Positions 9,046 through 18,070 of a stretch of 64,000 bases of DNA are shown here, one piece after another (within the stretch, counting starts at the first letter, position 1; every line of letters starts with the position of its first letter). The stretch comes from Spirochaetaceae bacterium (lineage in GTDB: Bacteria; Spirochaetota; Spirochaetia; Treponematales; Treponemataceae): contig JAFZVC010000027.1 in assembly GCA_017618015.1 (NCBI GenBank), forward strand, positions 1-64,000, in the 5' to 3' direction. Below the pieces are notes generated by a model. That model was not told the origin of the DNA, ran no database searches, and saw only the letters and a list, made by a program, of their open reading frames with translations. The translations under genes were made by a program, and so were the position numbers.

Positions 9046-9074
9046 TTGCGTGTTGTTTATGAATGGTGTATACT
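9046..9074 (+). promoter_or_regulatory. Promoter of the acyl-CoA synthetase gene
   Basis: TTGCGT at 9046-9051, a 17-bp spacer, and TATACT at 9069-9074 give a good sigma-70-type promoter with a predicted start near 9081, leaving a 5' leader of about 75 bases that carries the repeats noted next. Confidence 0.6.
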
Positions 9075-9077
9075 TTT

Positions 9078-9132
9078 AATTGCATTGTGACAATTTTTGA
9101 ACTTTTGTCACTTTTATATTGCATTGTCACAA
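9078..9132 (+). promoter_or_regulatory. Repeated GTGACAA-type operator candidate in the leader of the acyl-CoA synthetase gene
   Basis: The block contains ATTGCATTGTGACAA (9079-9093) and ATTGCATTGTCACAA (9118-9132), which are direct repeats differing at one central base, plus TTTGTCAC (9104-9111) that forms an inverted pair with GTGACAAT (9087-9094). The sites lie just downstream of the predicted transcription start, where a bound repressor would block transcription. No regulator is encoded beside it. Confidence 0.45.
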
Positions 9133-9156
9133 CTAAAAATCCGGAGGGATACTCAC

Positions 9157-11067
9157 TTGGAAAAAACAATACCAAAACTCGTAAGAGAAACTGCTCTTGC
9201 CTATCCAGAAATACCAGCCCAGCGCTCTAAAGATAAAGATGGAAACTTCATTCCTGTTACATATAAGGATATGTTCAATATATCCCTCGATTTTGGTGCG
9301 GGGCTTCTTTCGCTCGGTGTTGAACGTGGCGAACATATCGGTCTTATTTCCGATAACCGTAAAGAATGGCTTCAAGCCGATGTTGGTCTTTTGAGCATTG
9401 GTGCTATCGATGTTCCACGTGGAAATGACGCTACGGAAAACGATCTTCGTTTTATCCTGGCAACAGCTGAATGTAAAATCGTCCTTGCTGATAATAACAC
9501 ACAAGTAAAAAAAATATTGTCGCTAAAAGGAGATCTTCCTCTTCTTTCACAGATCATCTGCTTTGATGAACTCGACGAAACTTCGCTCAAGGCAGCTGAA
9601 GAAAAAGGTGTTAAAGTCTCTTGTTTCTCGCAGATTGTTCAAGCAGGTAAGACATACCGCACCGAAAATCCTAACAAGGTCGAACAAGAGCTTGAAAAAG
9701 GCGATGAAAATGACCTTGCAACGCTTATTTTTACATCTGGAACAACAGGTGAACCAAAAGGCGTTATGCTTACCCATAAGAACTTCATCTCTCAGCTTTA
9801 TGAAGTCAATGAGCGCATTTACGTTAACCCTGGTGAAGATATTATCTGCGTACTTCCTGTATGGCACGTATTCCAGCGCGCCTGTGAATATGTTGTTTTA
9901 AGCCAGGCTGGTTCTCTTGGATACTCAAAGCCGGTTGGAAGCGTCTTGTTAAAAGATCTTGCAGCCTTAAATCCGTGCTATTTGCCTGCAGTCCCTCGCG
10001 TTTACGAAGCGCTGTATGACGGCATAAACAGAGCTATGCGAAAAACTGGCGGAATCGTGTTCTATTTGTTCCGCTTTTTCACGACTGTTTCAAAAGCTCA
10101 GTGTTTCCTTTCTCGCAGCATATTCCAGCGGACGGCAAAAATCAAAAAACAACCAGTTGCTCTTTACTGGATTTTCTATACAATTCCGTGGCTTTTGCTC
10201 ACACCGCTTAAAATGCTCGGAAGCAAGCTTGTCTTTAGTAAAGTCCGTGCAAAAATGGGTACGAAATTCCGCGCTGGTGTTTCTGGCGGTGGTGCTCTTC
10301 CGCCGTCAATCGACGAGTTTTTCTGGGCAGCTGGCGTAAAAATCGTAGAAGGCTACGGTCTTACAGAAACTTCACCTATCGTCGCCGTCCGCCCGGTAGA
10401 CAACCCAACTTTTGGAACTGTTGGCTCTCCAATCCGTGGTGTAGAAGTCCGCATAGTTGATGAAAATGGCAACGATGTTCCTCAGGGTACAAAAGGGGTC
10501 GTTCTTGTACGTGGCGCAACCGTCATGCAGGGTTACTACAAAAAGCCTGATCTTACAGCAAAGGCAATTGATAAGGATGGTTGGTTCAATACAGGCGATA
10601 TCGGACTTCTTACAATCGATAACCAGCTCATTCTTCGCGGCCGCATGAAGGACACAATCGTTTTGCGCGGTGGTGAGAACGTAGAGCCTCTTCCTATAGA
10701 GATGAAGATGTGCGAATCCCGTTATATAAGCCAGACGATTGTTGTTGGTCAGGATGAAAGAATGTTGACTGCACTTATCATTCCTTCAAAAGACGAGCTT
10801 CTTGTTTATGCGCGCGAAAATTACGTTGCTTATGACCAGTATTCAGATTTGCTTACAAAAAAAGAAATTATAAAGCTTATCGAGTCAGAAGTTCAGTCTC
10901 TTGTAAGCGGAAAGAACGGATTCAAATCGTTTGAACGCATAGCAAAGTTCACATTGCTCGAAAAGCCGTTTGAAGTTGGCGTAGAGCTTTCTGCAAAGCA
11001 AGAAATTATGCGCTACAAGATAACGGAAATCTACGAAAAACAAATAAAAGCGATGTACGTAGAGTAA
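9157..11067 (+). CDS. Long-chain fatty acid--CoA ligase (AMP-forming)
   Basis: 636 residues. The start is TTG 9157, eight bases after GGAGGG; the in-frame extension from 9097 lies inside the promoter leader. ANL-superfamily signatures are in order: the P-loop-like LIFTSGTTGEPKGVMLTHKN (residues ~200-220), VSGGGALPPSIDEFFW, the ATP/AMP motif EGYGLTETSP, GWFNTGDIG (hinge Asp region) and RMKDTIVLRGGENVEP with the C-terminal domain. It resembles the bacterial FadD15/AMP-dependent long-chain ligase clade used to activate exogenous or recycled fatty acids to acyl-CoA at the membrane; two hydrophobic patches around residues 300-360 fit membrane association. Treponemes take up host or community fatty acids, so this fits lipid supply. 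It is a monocistronic gene closed by hairpins at 11083-11145. Confidence 0.9.
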   Translation: MEKTIPKLVRETALAYPEIPAQRSKDKDGNFIPVTYKDMFNISLDFGAGLLSLGVERGEHIGLISDNRKEWLQADVGLLSIGAIDVPRGNDATENDLRFILATAECKIVLADNNTQVKKILSLKGDLPLLSQIICFDELDETSLKAAEEKGVKVSCFSQIVQAGKTYRTENPNKVEQELEKGDENDLATLIFTSGTTGEPKGVMLTHKNFISQLYEVNERIYVNPGEDIICVLPVWHVFQRACEYVVLSQAGSLGYSKPVGSVLLKDLAALNPCYLPAVPRVYEALYDGINRAMRKTGGIVFYLFRFFTTVSKAQCFLSRSIFQRTAKIKKQPVALYWIFYTIPWLLLTPLKMLGSKLVFSKVRAKMGTKFRAGVSGGGALPPSIDEFFWAAGVKIVEGYGLTETSPIVAVRPVDNPTFGTVGSPIRGVEVRIVDENGNDVPQGTKGVVLVRGATVMQGYYKKPDLTAKAIDKDGWFNTGDIGLLTIDNQLILRGRMKDTIVLRGGENVEPLPIEMKMCESRYISQTIVVGQDERMLTALIIPSKDELLVYARENYVAYDQYSDLLTKKEIIKLIESEVQSLVSGKNGFKSFERIAKFTLLEKPFEVGVELSAKQEIMRYKITEIYEKQIKAMYVE

Positions 11068-11082
11068 ATTGGATAATTGAAA

Positions 11083-11145
11083 GGGCGCAGCACGTTGTTG
11101 CGCCCTACCCACCCTGCGGGCTCAGCTTATTCCAGTTTGCCCGCA
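11083..11145. terminator. Pair of GC-rich hairpins between converging genes
   Basis: GGGCGCA (11083-11089) pairs with TGCGCCC (11099-11105), and TGCGGGC (11115-11121) with GCCCGCA (11139-11145). They fill the gap between the converging acyl-CoA synthetase and rsm22 genes. There is no long T run, so factor-independent termination is uncertain; the base composition resembles the GC-rich element at 488-673. Confidence 0.45.
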
Positions 11146-11160
11146 ACGCCCAGACTTATT

Positions 11161-12387
11161 TTACAGTTCAATTTTTACCGCGCCTGATTTTTTATCGCGC
11201 GGTAATTTTTTTACCTGTTCTGAAGTAATCGCTGTTTCAAGCATGTCTCCAGATGTGAATGCTTTTTCAGGCGCTACCAATAATGTCAGCCCTGCTTCAC
11301 TGCATGAATATCTTCCAGAACCTCTGTCACCAAGCTTTATTGAATCCGATACAACTCGAACATTTAAGCCACATGAATTTTTTATTTCGGTCGCCGGCTT
11401 TTGTGCCATTAAGGTAGCTGTTTCACTCGAACCTGTTTCCACGGACGACGCAAAAATAAACGACAGTGATGCCCTGTCTTTCGGGATTCCTGCTGATGCG
11501 GAAATCTTCAGCAGTTTTTCCGGAGCATCTGCTTCGTCCGTGAGCAAAGTGAAGTGGCACCATTTCCCGCCTTTTCTGCCGTCCATAGGACACACACCCG
11601 TGTGCGGACATGGTGAAAGCGGCATAAAACCTTTACGCATAAGGCTGTCACGGAGCAAAGAAACAAACCGCGCGGCACGGGGAACACCTGGCTCCGCTAC
11701 AAAAACCGATGCTTTTTCTTTTAAGTACGGAAGCAATTCTCCGGCATATTTTTTGGATACTTGTTCAAGTGGCTGCGGTGTATCCCAAAAAAGCTCATTA
11801 AACATATTCGCGCAGAATACTACATCAGCCTTTCGCTTTATAGCAGTTCCCATTGCACCTTTAACACGGACAATCTGCCAAAGCTTTTGGTTAGGCGTTG
11901 CTGCAGCTGTTTTCGCCGCTACGGAAAGAAGAATTTCTTCGCCTAAAGCAAGTGCAGTTTGTGAATAATCAAGACAATAAAATGTCAGCTTTTTTGTTCT
12001 TAGTTCCGGAGCGGCAAGCCATAAAGCAACGGGAACTGTCAGCGGTCCCGACCCTATGTCGAGCAGCACGGAATCGTCTGTAAGACCAGAAAAAACTGCT
12101 TTTGTGTTTTCATTTTTACAAAACCCGCTGAACACAGGCGAAAGGCGGACTAAATTCCACCACATAAAATACCGGGTATACGCCGCAAGAAACACGGTCG
12201 AGTTCATATATCCTATACGTCGTGAGCTTCTTTCGTCTGTAAGCAAATGAGACAATTCACGTATATTTTCTGGTAGATGTGCAAGCTGCTTACTGTTCAG
12301 CGGCTTAATATCCTGTAATAACAAATCAAATCTTTCCAGAATTTTATTTGATTCTTCTGGAATAGTTTCAAAGAGATGCGTTTTCAT
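11161..12387 (-). CDS. Rsm22-family (METTL17-like) small-subunit rRNA methyltransferase-like protein
   Basis: 408 residues. A helical N-terminus with SRRIGYMNSTVFLAAYTRYF leads to a Rossmann methyltransferase motif I (LLDIGSGPLTVPVAL, ~residue 105), then NMFNELFWD, VAEPGVPRAARFV and the cysteine-rich SPCPHTGVCPM ... WCHF. This combination is diagnostic of Rsm22 proteins; in mitochondrial homologues similar cysteines hold an iron-sulfur cluster and the protein assists small-subunit maturation. It is the last gene of the ptsI-der-merR operon, nine bases after merR, next to the ribosome-assembly GTPase Der, which supports a role in ribosome biogenesis. Confidence 0.8.
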   Translation of the reverse strand: MKTHLFETIPEESNKILERFDLLLQDIKPLNSKQLAHLPENIRELSHLLTDERSSRRIGYMNSTVFLAAYTRYFMWWNLVRLSPVFSGFCKNENTKAVFSGLTDDSVLLDIGSGPLTVPVALWLAAPELRTKKLTFYCLDYSQTALALGEEILLSVAAKTAAATPNQKLWQIVRVKGAMGTAIKRKADVVFCANMFNELFWDTPQPLEQVSKKYAGELLPYLKEKASVFVAEPGVPRAARFVSLLRDSLMRKGFMPLSPCPHTGVCPMDGRKGGKWCHFTLLTDEADAPEKLLKISASAGIPKDRASLSFIFASSVETGSSETATLMAQKPATEIKNSCGLNVRVVSDSIKLGDRGSGRYSCSEAGLTLLVAPEKAFTSGDMLETAITSEQVKKLPRDKKSGAVKIEL

Positions 12388-12396
12388 CGTGTTTGT

Positions 12397-12720
12397 TTAC
12401 CTTTTAGTATTCTGCACGGCTTTGAACATATAAAGTAATTCGGAGCGTATTTCATTAATTTGTTGAAGAATATTAACAACACTTTCTGGTTTATCAGTTT
12501 CGGCAATTATTTGATTTCTAGCTCCCTCTATGGAATACTTTTTTTTCTGAATAAGATAACGAAGCCGCATGATTATCTGAACTTCTCGAATTGAGTAAGT
12601 TCTGCGGCCACCTATATCTTTTTGTGGAGTTATTGATGGTACAACTTCTTCCCAATACCTTAGAATATGAGCCTTTACGCCTGTTATTTTCTCAACTTCA
12701 CCGATACTGAATAATGCCAT
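12397..12720 (-). CDS. MerR-family transcriptional regulator
   Basis: 107 residues starting at ATG 12720, whose first base overlaps the stop of der (TAATG), so it is translationally coupled. The first 75 residues form a MerR winged helix: FSIGEVEKITGVKAHILRYW, then GGRRTYSIREVQIIMRLRYL and KKYSIEGARNQI. The rest is a short helix without the cysteines of metal-sensing MerR proteins or a large ligand domain, as in HspR/MlrA-like or chaperone-type small MerR proteins. Its targets are unknown. Confidence 0.85.
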   Translation of the reverse strand: MALFSIGEVEKITGVKAHILRYWEEVVPSITPQKDIGGRRTYSIREVQIIMRLRYLIQKKKYSIEGARNQIIAETDKPESVVNILQQINEIRSELLYMFKAVQNTKR

Positions 12721-14180
12721 TACTTTTCGCGCTGCTCCCATTTTTTCCGGCTTGCTTTCATTTCAACAATTACCGGTATTTTATCAAAGCCTAAATCACT
12801 TCTGACCTTGTTTTTTATATACGAAAGATAACTCTGCTGAACAACTTCTGGTCTTGTCGCAAAAATCAAAAACGAAACAGGATTCGTACCTGTTTGTACG
12901 ATATAGCGCATTTTGAAATTCGCACTGCGGCTCGCCGGCGGCGGATATGCAGCTATCCAGCTTTTTAGCGCATTGTTTAACGCACCTGTCTCTATTTTCC
13001 GTGTAAGCTGATTGTAAAGCTCCATCGCTGTATTCATCAACACAGCAATTCCAGTGTTTTCTTTTGCGGAGATTGCCACAACCGGCGCATACTCCATGTG
13101 ACCGAACATTATCTTTATATCATTTTCGGCTTTTCGGAACGTTTTCTTTTCTTGATTCTGCGTATCCCATTTATTCAAGATAAAAATAATACCGCGTCCT
13201 CTTTCATGGGCAAGCCCTATAAGCTTTTTATCCTGTTCGGTAAGACCATCGTTCGCGTCTATCATGTAAAAAACGATATCCGTGCGGTCGAGCGTTTTAA
13301 TTGCACGCGTTACCGAATAATACTCAACATCTTCTTTGACTTTCGCCTTACGCCTTATGCCAGCTGTATCCAAAACCTGAAAATGCCTGTTTTTATACGT
13401 AAAACTTCCTTCAACGACATCGCGCGTTGTTCCGGCATAATCACTCACAATAGACGATTCGGTATGTGTCAAAAGGTTCGAAAGCGTTGATTTTCCAGTA
13501 TTCGGCTTGCCCATTATAGCGATTTTTATCTGCTGGATTTCCTCGCCTTCCTCAACTTTAGAAAAATCAAGGCGGCTAATAATTTCATCCATCAATTCTG
13601 GAAGATGATCTCCATGCTCCGCTGAAATCATTATAAGTTTATCAAAGCCAAACTTAAGATAATTCCAGGCTTCTTCTTCTTTTCTACCGCCTTCTGTCTT
13701 GTTTATTACGGCTACAAGCTTATTCCAATGCGGTCGTAAGAGCGCAACAAGCTCCTCATCTTCACCCGTGATTTTATCTGCATCAAACAAAAGTAAGATA
13801 AGGTCAGCTTTTTTGAAAGTTTCTATCGTTTTCTGCACGACAAGTTCATCAAGCTCCGCTTCAATTGAACCAGTTTCGCGCTCAAGCTTAAAACCGCCTG
13901 TGTCCATAAGCATTACAGGCATTCCGTTTATAAAAGCCTGTTCTTTTATCGGGTCGCGTGTAACACCAGGTGTAGGGTCCGTTATTGCCCGGCGTTTATG
14001 CAGAAAACGATTAAAAAGCGTCGATTTACCAACATTCGGCCTTCCTGCAATTACAACAAGCGGAAGATTTTTGTATTTTTTCGACGGATCAAAACCTGTT
14101 GATTCTTCAGATGAAGCTTCAATAGTTTCTGATTCGTCTACAATGTTTTCAATTTCTGATTCTATCTTTTTTTTGCCCAT
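12720..14180 (-). CDS. der: Ribosome biogenesis GTPase Der (EngA)
   Basis: 486 residues with the double GTPase arrangement unique to Der: G1 motifs VIAGRPNVGKSTLFN (~residue 45) and IAIMGKPNTGKSTLSN (~225), G3 DTGG and DTAG, G4 NKTE and NKWD, then a C-terminal KH-like domain with PPASRSANFKMRYIVQTGTNPVSFLIF. A 40-residue acidic N-terminal extension (ESEIENIVDESETIEASSEES) precedes the first G domain. Der assists assembly of the 50S subunit. The ATG follows the ptsI stop codon without a gap, so expression is coupled to the phosphotransferase gene. Confidence 0.97.
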   Translation of the reverse strand: MGKKKIESEIENIVDESETIEASSEESTGFDPSKKYKNLPLVVIAGRPNVGKSTLFNRFLHKRRAITDPTPGVTRDPIKEQAFINGMPVMLMDTGGFKLERETGSIEAELDELVVQKTIETFKKADLILLLFDADKITGEDEELVALLRPHWNKLVAVINKTEGGRKEEEAWNYLKFGFDKLIMISAEHGDHLPELMDEIISRLDFSKVEEGEEIQQIKIAIMGKPNTGKSTLSNLLTHTESSIVSDYAGTTRDVVEGSFTYKNRHFQVLDTAGIRRKAKVKEDVEYYSVTRAIKTLDRTDIVFYMIDANDGLTEQDKKLIGLAHERGRGIIFILNKWDTQNQEKKTFRKAENDIKIMFGHMEYAPVVAISAKENTGIAVLMNTAMELYNQLTRKIETGALNNALKSWIAAYPPPASRSANFKMRYIVQTGTNPVSFLIFATRPEVVQQSYLSYIKNKVRSDLGFDKIPVIVEMKASRKKWEQREK

Positions 14181-15938
14181 TTACATCCGTGCCTTCAATG
14201 TATTTGCTATATATTCTTCAGTTTGTGCAGCATTTCTAAAAGAAACTGCTTTTGCAACAACTTCATATATCTCTTCTTCTGTGAACAATGAAAACATTTC
14301 TTTTAACCCATTAAGAACAGATATTGAAGCACTGAATTTTCTTACGCCCAATCCGTATAAAAGGAACGCTCCTTCTTGTTTACCCGCAAGTTCACCACAA
14401 ACAGAAACAGGGATATTTGCCCTGAACGCCGCTTCTACCGTATTTTTTATCAGCTGAATGACAGCTGGATGAAACTCGTTGTATAAAGTGGCAACTTTTG
14501 CATTTTCCCTGTCCACACAGATTGTATACTGGGTAAGGTCGTTTGTTCCGATTGAAAAAAATTTGCATTTTTTTGCCAAATCATCTGCAGTGACCGCTGC
14601 CGCCGGAATTTCAACCATTATCCCTACAAGTATGTCATCTGCATATTCTTTGTTTTCCGCAGCAAGGTCTTTTTTTGCCTCATTAATCAAAGAAAGCGTC
14701 TTTTCCAATTCTTCTGTTCCAGAAATCATTGGTATCAATATACGCAAACTGTTTGTTGAGCCTTCAGCACCTCTACTATTTACTCCCGCACGCAACAATG
14801 CTTTAAGCTGAGTTTTGAAAACAGCTGTATTATCCAGGCAGAAGCGGACTGCTCGCCACCCCAAAAGCGGATTTTTTTCCACATCAGTTTCAGCTTCCAA
14901 AGCAGAAAAATCATCGCCTTTAAGCACCTTGTCACCACCAGCATCAATAGTGCGTATTACGACAGGCTTGCCTTTCATATCTTTAAGAACTTTGGAATAT
15001 GCTTCGTACTGTTCTTCTTCCGAAAGTTTTTTTCTGTTCATAAAAAAGAATTCTGTACGGAAAAGTCCTATTCCATCGGCGCCCGATTTATATGCCAGTT
15101 CTGCTTCTTCAGGATTGCTTATGTTCGCAAAAAGCTCAATTTGTTTTCCGTCTTTTGTTTCAGCTCGTTTTTTTGTCAGCTGTTTAAGTTTCTTTTTTTG
15201 GGCAGTTTCTTCGAGCAGCTTTTGCCGATATTCATTTTCTGTTTTTTCATCTGGCGAGGATATTGCAACACCAGTATTACCATCTACAATTAGTAAAGTA
15301 CCGTCTTTTAATGATGAAATTACATCAGTAACACCAGAAACATATGGAATCCCATAAGAACGGGCAAGAATAGCCAGATGGCTTGTTGTTCCGCCTTCAT
15401 GTGTTACGATAGCAGAAACATTTTTCTTTGAAATGGCTAGTGCATCCGATGGTTTCAAGCTTTCTGCAACAACGACACATCCTGCTTGTACAGTATCGAG
15501 CGAACGGGAAACAATTCCTTGAAGCACGCGAAATACTCTGTCGTATGCATCAATTATATCTTCTGCACGCTCAATAAGATAATCGTTTCCAGAAGCCTTA
15601 AGTCTTTCTGCAAATTCTTTTATTTTGTTATTAAGAATATATTCTATGTTGTATTCGCCCGCATCATAAACACTTTTGACTTCTTTTATAAACTCAGGGT
15701 CAGAAAGCATCATAAGATGCGTTTGAAATATTTCTGCTTGTTCCTTATCACAGTTAGTTAATTGTTCGGTTAGCAAGTTTATAGAATCATTTCTTGCTTT
15801 CTCGAATTTTTCCCATCCTAATTGTTTTTCTGCGGAAGATATTTTGTAGCACGGAATTGTTTTTTCTTTATTTTCAATTAAACAAACTTCACCAATTCCA
15901 ATACCTGATGAAACAGGAATTCCAGTATAAGTATTCAC
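14181..15938 (-). CDS. ptsI: Phosphoenolpyruvate-protein phosphotransferase (PTS enzyme I)
   Basis: 585 residues, the normal length. It contains the phosphohistidine region THEGGTTSHLAILARSYGIP (~residue 180-200), the PEP-utilising barrel with DGIGLFRTEFFFM (~290), GWRAVRFCL, and near the C-terminus FFSIGTNDLTQYT and VCGELAG, where the Cys acts as general acid. It transfers phosphate from PEP to HPr. No ptsH or sugar-specific EII gene is next to it; instead it heads an operon with der, merR and rsm22, so it may serve regulation as much as uptake. The start is GTG 15938, which has a consensus promoter directly upstream and no ribosome site. Confidence 0.95.
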   Translation of the reverse strand: MNTYTGIPVSSGIGIGEVCLIENKEKTIPCYKISSAEKQLGWEKFEKARNDSINLLTEQLTNCDKEQAEIFQTHLMMLSDPEFIKEVKSVYDAGEYNIEYILNNKIKEFAERLKASGNDYLIERAEDIIDAYDRVFRVLQGIVSRSLDTVQAGCVVVAESLKPSDALAISKKNVSAIVTHEGGTTSHLAILARSYGIPYVSGVTDVISSLKDGTLLIVDGNTGVAISSPDEKTENEYRQKLLEETAQKKKLKQLTKKRAETKDGKQIELFANISNPEEAELAYKSGADGIGLFRTEFFFMNRKKLSEEEQYEAYSKVLKDMKGKPVVIRTIDAGGDKVLKGDDFSALEAETDVEKNPLLGWRAVRFCLDNTAVFKTQLKALLRAGVNSRGAEGSTNSLRILIPMISGTEELEKTLSLINEAKKDLAAENKEYADDILVGIMVEIPAAAVTADDLAKKCKFFSIGTNDLTQYTICVDRENAKVATLYNEFHPAVIQLIKNTVEAAFRANIPVSVCGELAGKQEGAFLLYGLGVRKFSASISVLNGLKEMFSLFTEEEIYEVVAKAVSFRNAAQTEEYIANTLKARM

Positions 15939-15944
15939 AAATGA

Positions 15945-15973
15945 AATATAACAGGGCTATCAAGAGCTGTCAA
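15945..15973 (-). promoter_or_regulatory. Promoter of ptsI-der-merR-rsm22 (leaderless layout)
   Basis: TTGACA (15968-15973), exactly 17 bp, TATATT (15945-15950), then six bases to the GTG start at 15938. This is the best match to a sigma-70 promoter in the window and leaves no room for a leader. Confidence 0.7.
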
Positions 15974-15987
15974 ATGCCTTGTCTATC

Positions 15988-16016
15988 TGTACAAATACAT
16001 TCTCTTGTTTTATACT
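15988..16016 (+). promoter_or_regulatory. Promoter of the GerMN gene (leaderless layout)
   Basis: TGTACA (15988-15993; 4 of 6), 17 bp, TATACT (16011-16016), seven bases, ATG 16024. It is divergent from the ptsI promoter. Confidence 0.5.
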
Positions 16017-16023
16017 TATTTCC

Positions 16024-16983
16024 ATGTCTGAAAAAAACAAAAAAAAGAAATATCCCGGAGTATCGGCTATATTCTGGACTGTTTTTGCTTTAATTCTTCT
16101 TATTCTGTTCCTCGTGAATAAAAACCGTATATTCTCCGTTTTACAAACAACAGGTTTCTTTTCAAAAGTATTTGGAACGGAACCCGAATTTATTCAGAAC
16201 CATCCTTCTGACGATACAAATAAACCTATAGCTGAGTTGGAAAGTTCCCAAGAAACAACAGAAAATGAACCGACAATCGTTGTTCTTAATGCTGTTTCTG
16301 GTCAAGCTACAGTTTCTTCAGGGCAGCCGGCGGTTTCTTCCGAAACCTCTGTTACCGCCCAGAGTGTACCTCAAAATCAAACCCAAAATTCTTCTGCTTC
16401 ATCTAATACCAGCTCAAGCGGAACATCCACTGTTGCTCCAAATACAACTCAATCATCTCAGAATACAACGGCTAACAATAGCATTACGTCCACAAGCTCA
16501 AGTTCTGCAGACAAAACGGCGGTAACAGTGCCGGATACTCCGGCGCCGGCTGCCACCTCCCAAATGAAACAACATCTTTTCTTCATCCAAATTGATAACG
16601 ACGGTTCCGTTCTGCGCAAAGAATCTGTCCGCACAATCGCTAAAACAAATACACCTTTGACTGCCGCTATAACTGCTTTGCTTGACGGTCCGAATATTGA
16701 TGAAATTGAAAAAGGTTATATCTCGCTTATTCCACAAGGAACAAAACTGCTTGGAGCTTCTGTTAAAAACGGAACCGCCTCTATCAATTTCAGCGACTCG
16801 TTCCGCTATAATCAATATGGTGTTGAAGGCTATTACGGTCAGCTAATGCAAATTGTTTACACTGCCACTGCTTTTAGCAACATAGACAATGTGCAGTTCC
16901 TTATTGAAGGCGAAAAAATGGATTATTTAGGCTTGGAAGGTGTGTTTATTGGTGCACCGCTTTCAATAGCATCGTTCCACTAA
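16024..16983 (+). CDS. Membrane-anchored GerMN-domain protein
   Basis: 319 residues starting at ATG 16024. A short basic stretch (MSEKNKKKKYPG) is followed by one membrane helix (FWTVFALILLILFLV), a ~120-residue Ser/Thr/Asn/Gln-rich disordered linker, and a C-terminal GerMN domain from about residue 185: LTAAITALLDGP, GYISLIPQGTKLLGASVKNG, ASINFSDSFRYN and VQFLIEGEKMDYLG. GerMN domains occur in spore germination protein GerM and in envelope lipoproteins of non-sporulating bacteria, where they are thought to bind peptidoglycan-linked partners. The topology places the domain in the periplasm. Its stop is two bases from the stop of the converging gene. Confidence 0.8.
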   Translation: MSEKNKKKKYPGVSAIFWTVFALILLILFLVNKNRIFSVLQTTGFFSKVFGTEPEFIQNHPSDDTNKPIAELESSQETTENEPTIVVLNAVSGQATVSSGQPAVSSETSVTAQSVPQNQTQNSSASSNTSSSGTSTVAPNTTQSSQNTTANNSITSTSSSSADKTAVTVPDTPAPAATSQMKQHLFFIQIDNDGSVLRKESVRTIAKTNTPLTAAITALLDGPNIDEIEKGYISLIPQGTKLLGASVKNGTASINFSDSFRYNQYGVEGYYGQLMQIVYTATAFSNIDNVQFLIEGEKMDYLGLEGVFIGAPLSIASFH

Positions 16984-16984
16984 A

Positions 16985-18025
16985 CTAGTCTTCTGCTATT
17001 AAAGAGAGCAAATAATCTTCGTATTCGTTGAAAAAACTAGGTTCGGCTATAATTTCTGAAAGTACAAAGTAGGAATAGTTTTCTTCTGCTTCCTCTTCCG
17101 TAAGTTCTAACAAAGAAGAGTCTATTTTTGAAAAGCTCTTTATTGTTTTAAGACTGGAACCTGTTTCAAGATCATATGTTTCATAAACAAACAGCAATGA
17201 TTCATTGTCAATAATGATATCAGCATCGTCTAACAAAACACACCAATAATCATTTGAAGAAAGAAAACTGCAAGCATATTCTTGCAACAATGAATACCCA
17301 TTTTCTTCAAGGAAATTCGCTTCGTCACTCGCAATATAAAGCTTTGTGTAAATTGCGTTATCTCCCAAAAGCCATAAATTGTCGTCGATTTCTACCCAAT
17401 CCTCTGTTGGTATTTCCCCAGAACCAGTCTCTGAAACTTCAGCATGTTTTATACCTTTGAAGTCGGAAAATACTTTATCGTTACTAGAAGTTAGTTTCCC
17501 CATACAAACAGCTTCAAAAAGAATTTCATTGCTTTCAGATTGTATGTTAAAAACGTTGAATATCGGGATATAAAAATCGTACTCGATCTTTACTGAACCG
17601 CCAAATTGTGGATAATCGTCGCGAACAATCACAGTGTCAGAAAAATCTCTATCATTCAGCTTTTTTCTTCTTCCGGCAAACTCATATAAAAAATCATGAA
17701 GATAGTTAAGTATATCTATGTTTTGATTTCCCGTTGTTCCGACAATCCGTTCTCCTGTCAGATCGATATAATCGGAAGCCGTGTTCATCGTAACGTAAAT
17801 TGTTATATCTTTTAAAGTTTTTCCATTTTCACAAGAATAAAAACGGACGGCATAAGTTCCTTCATCATAATGAAGAATTCCGATATATGTTTCATTAGGA
17901 AACGTATAATCCCTGTAATAGACAAACTGACCAGACAGATCTGGAACAAGAGGTTTTATGCCTGGAACGGCGAAAAGTCCCGTACACAGAAAAATCAGCA
18001 TTAGTACACATATTTTTTTCAGCAT
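16985..18025 (-). CDS. Exported hypothetical protein
   Basis: 346 residues. The start at 18025 has GGAGG nearby and a clear signal peptide (KKICVLMLIFLCTGLFA, probably cleaved before VPGIKP). The mature part is acidic and rich in Tyr, Asp and beta-strand-like alternation (GQFVYYRDYTFPNETYIGILHYDEGTY is typical of it), with no recognised catalytic motif. I do not recognise the family; periplasmic or outer-membrane-associated location is inferred. It is 45 bp downstream of proS on the same strand and may be co-transcribed. Confidence 0.65.
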   Translation of the reverse strand: MLKKICVLMLIFLCTGLFAVPGIKPLVPDLSGQFVYYRDYTFPNETYIGILHYDEGTYAVRFYSCENGKTLKDITIYVTMNTASDYIDLTGERIVGTTGNQNIDILNYLHDFLYEFAGRRKKLNDRDFSDTVIVRDDYPQFGGSVKIEYDFYIPIFNVFNIQSESNEILFEAVCMGKLTSSNDKVFSDFKGIKHAEVSETGSGEIPTEDWVEIDDNLWLLGDNAIYTKLYIASDEANFLEENGYSLLQEYACSFLSSNDYWCVLLDDADIIIDNESLLFVYETYDLETGSSLKTIKSFSKIDSSLLELTEEEAEENYSYFVLSEIIAEPSFFNEYEDYLLSLIAED

Positions 18026-18070
18026 ATTTCCTCCGCCGTTCCAAACGTTTACAAAAGTTTTTCCTAATCG

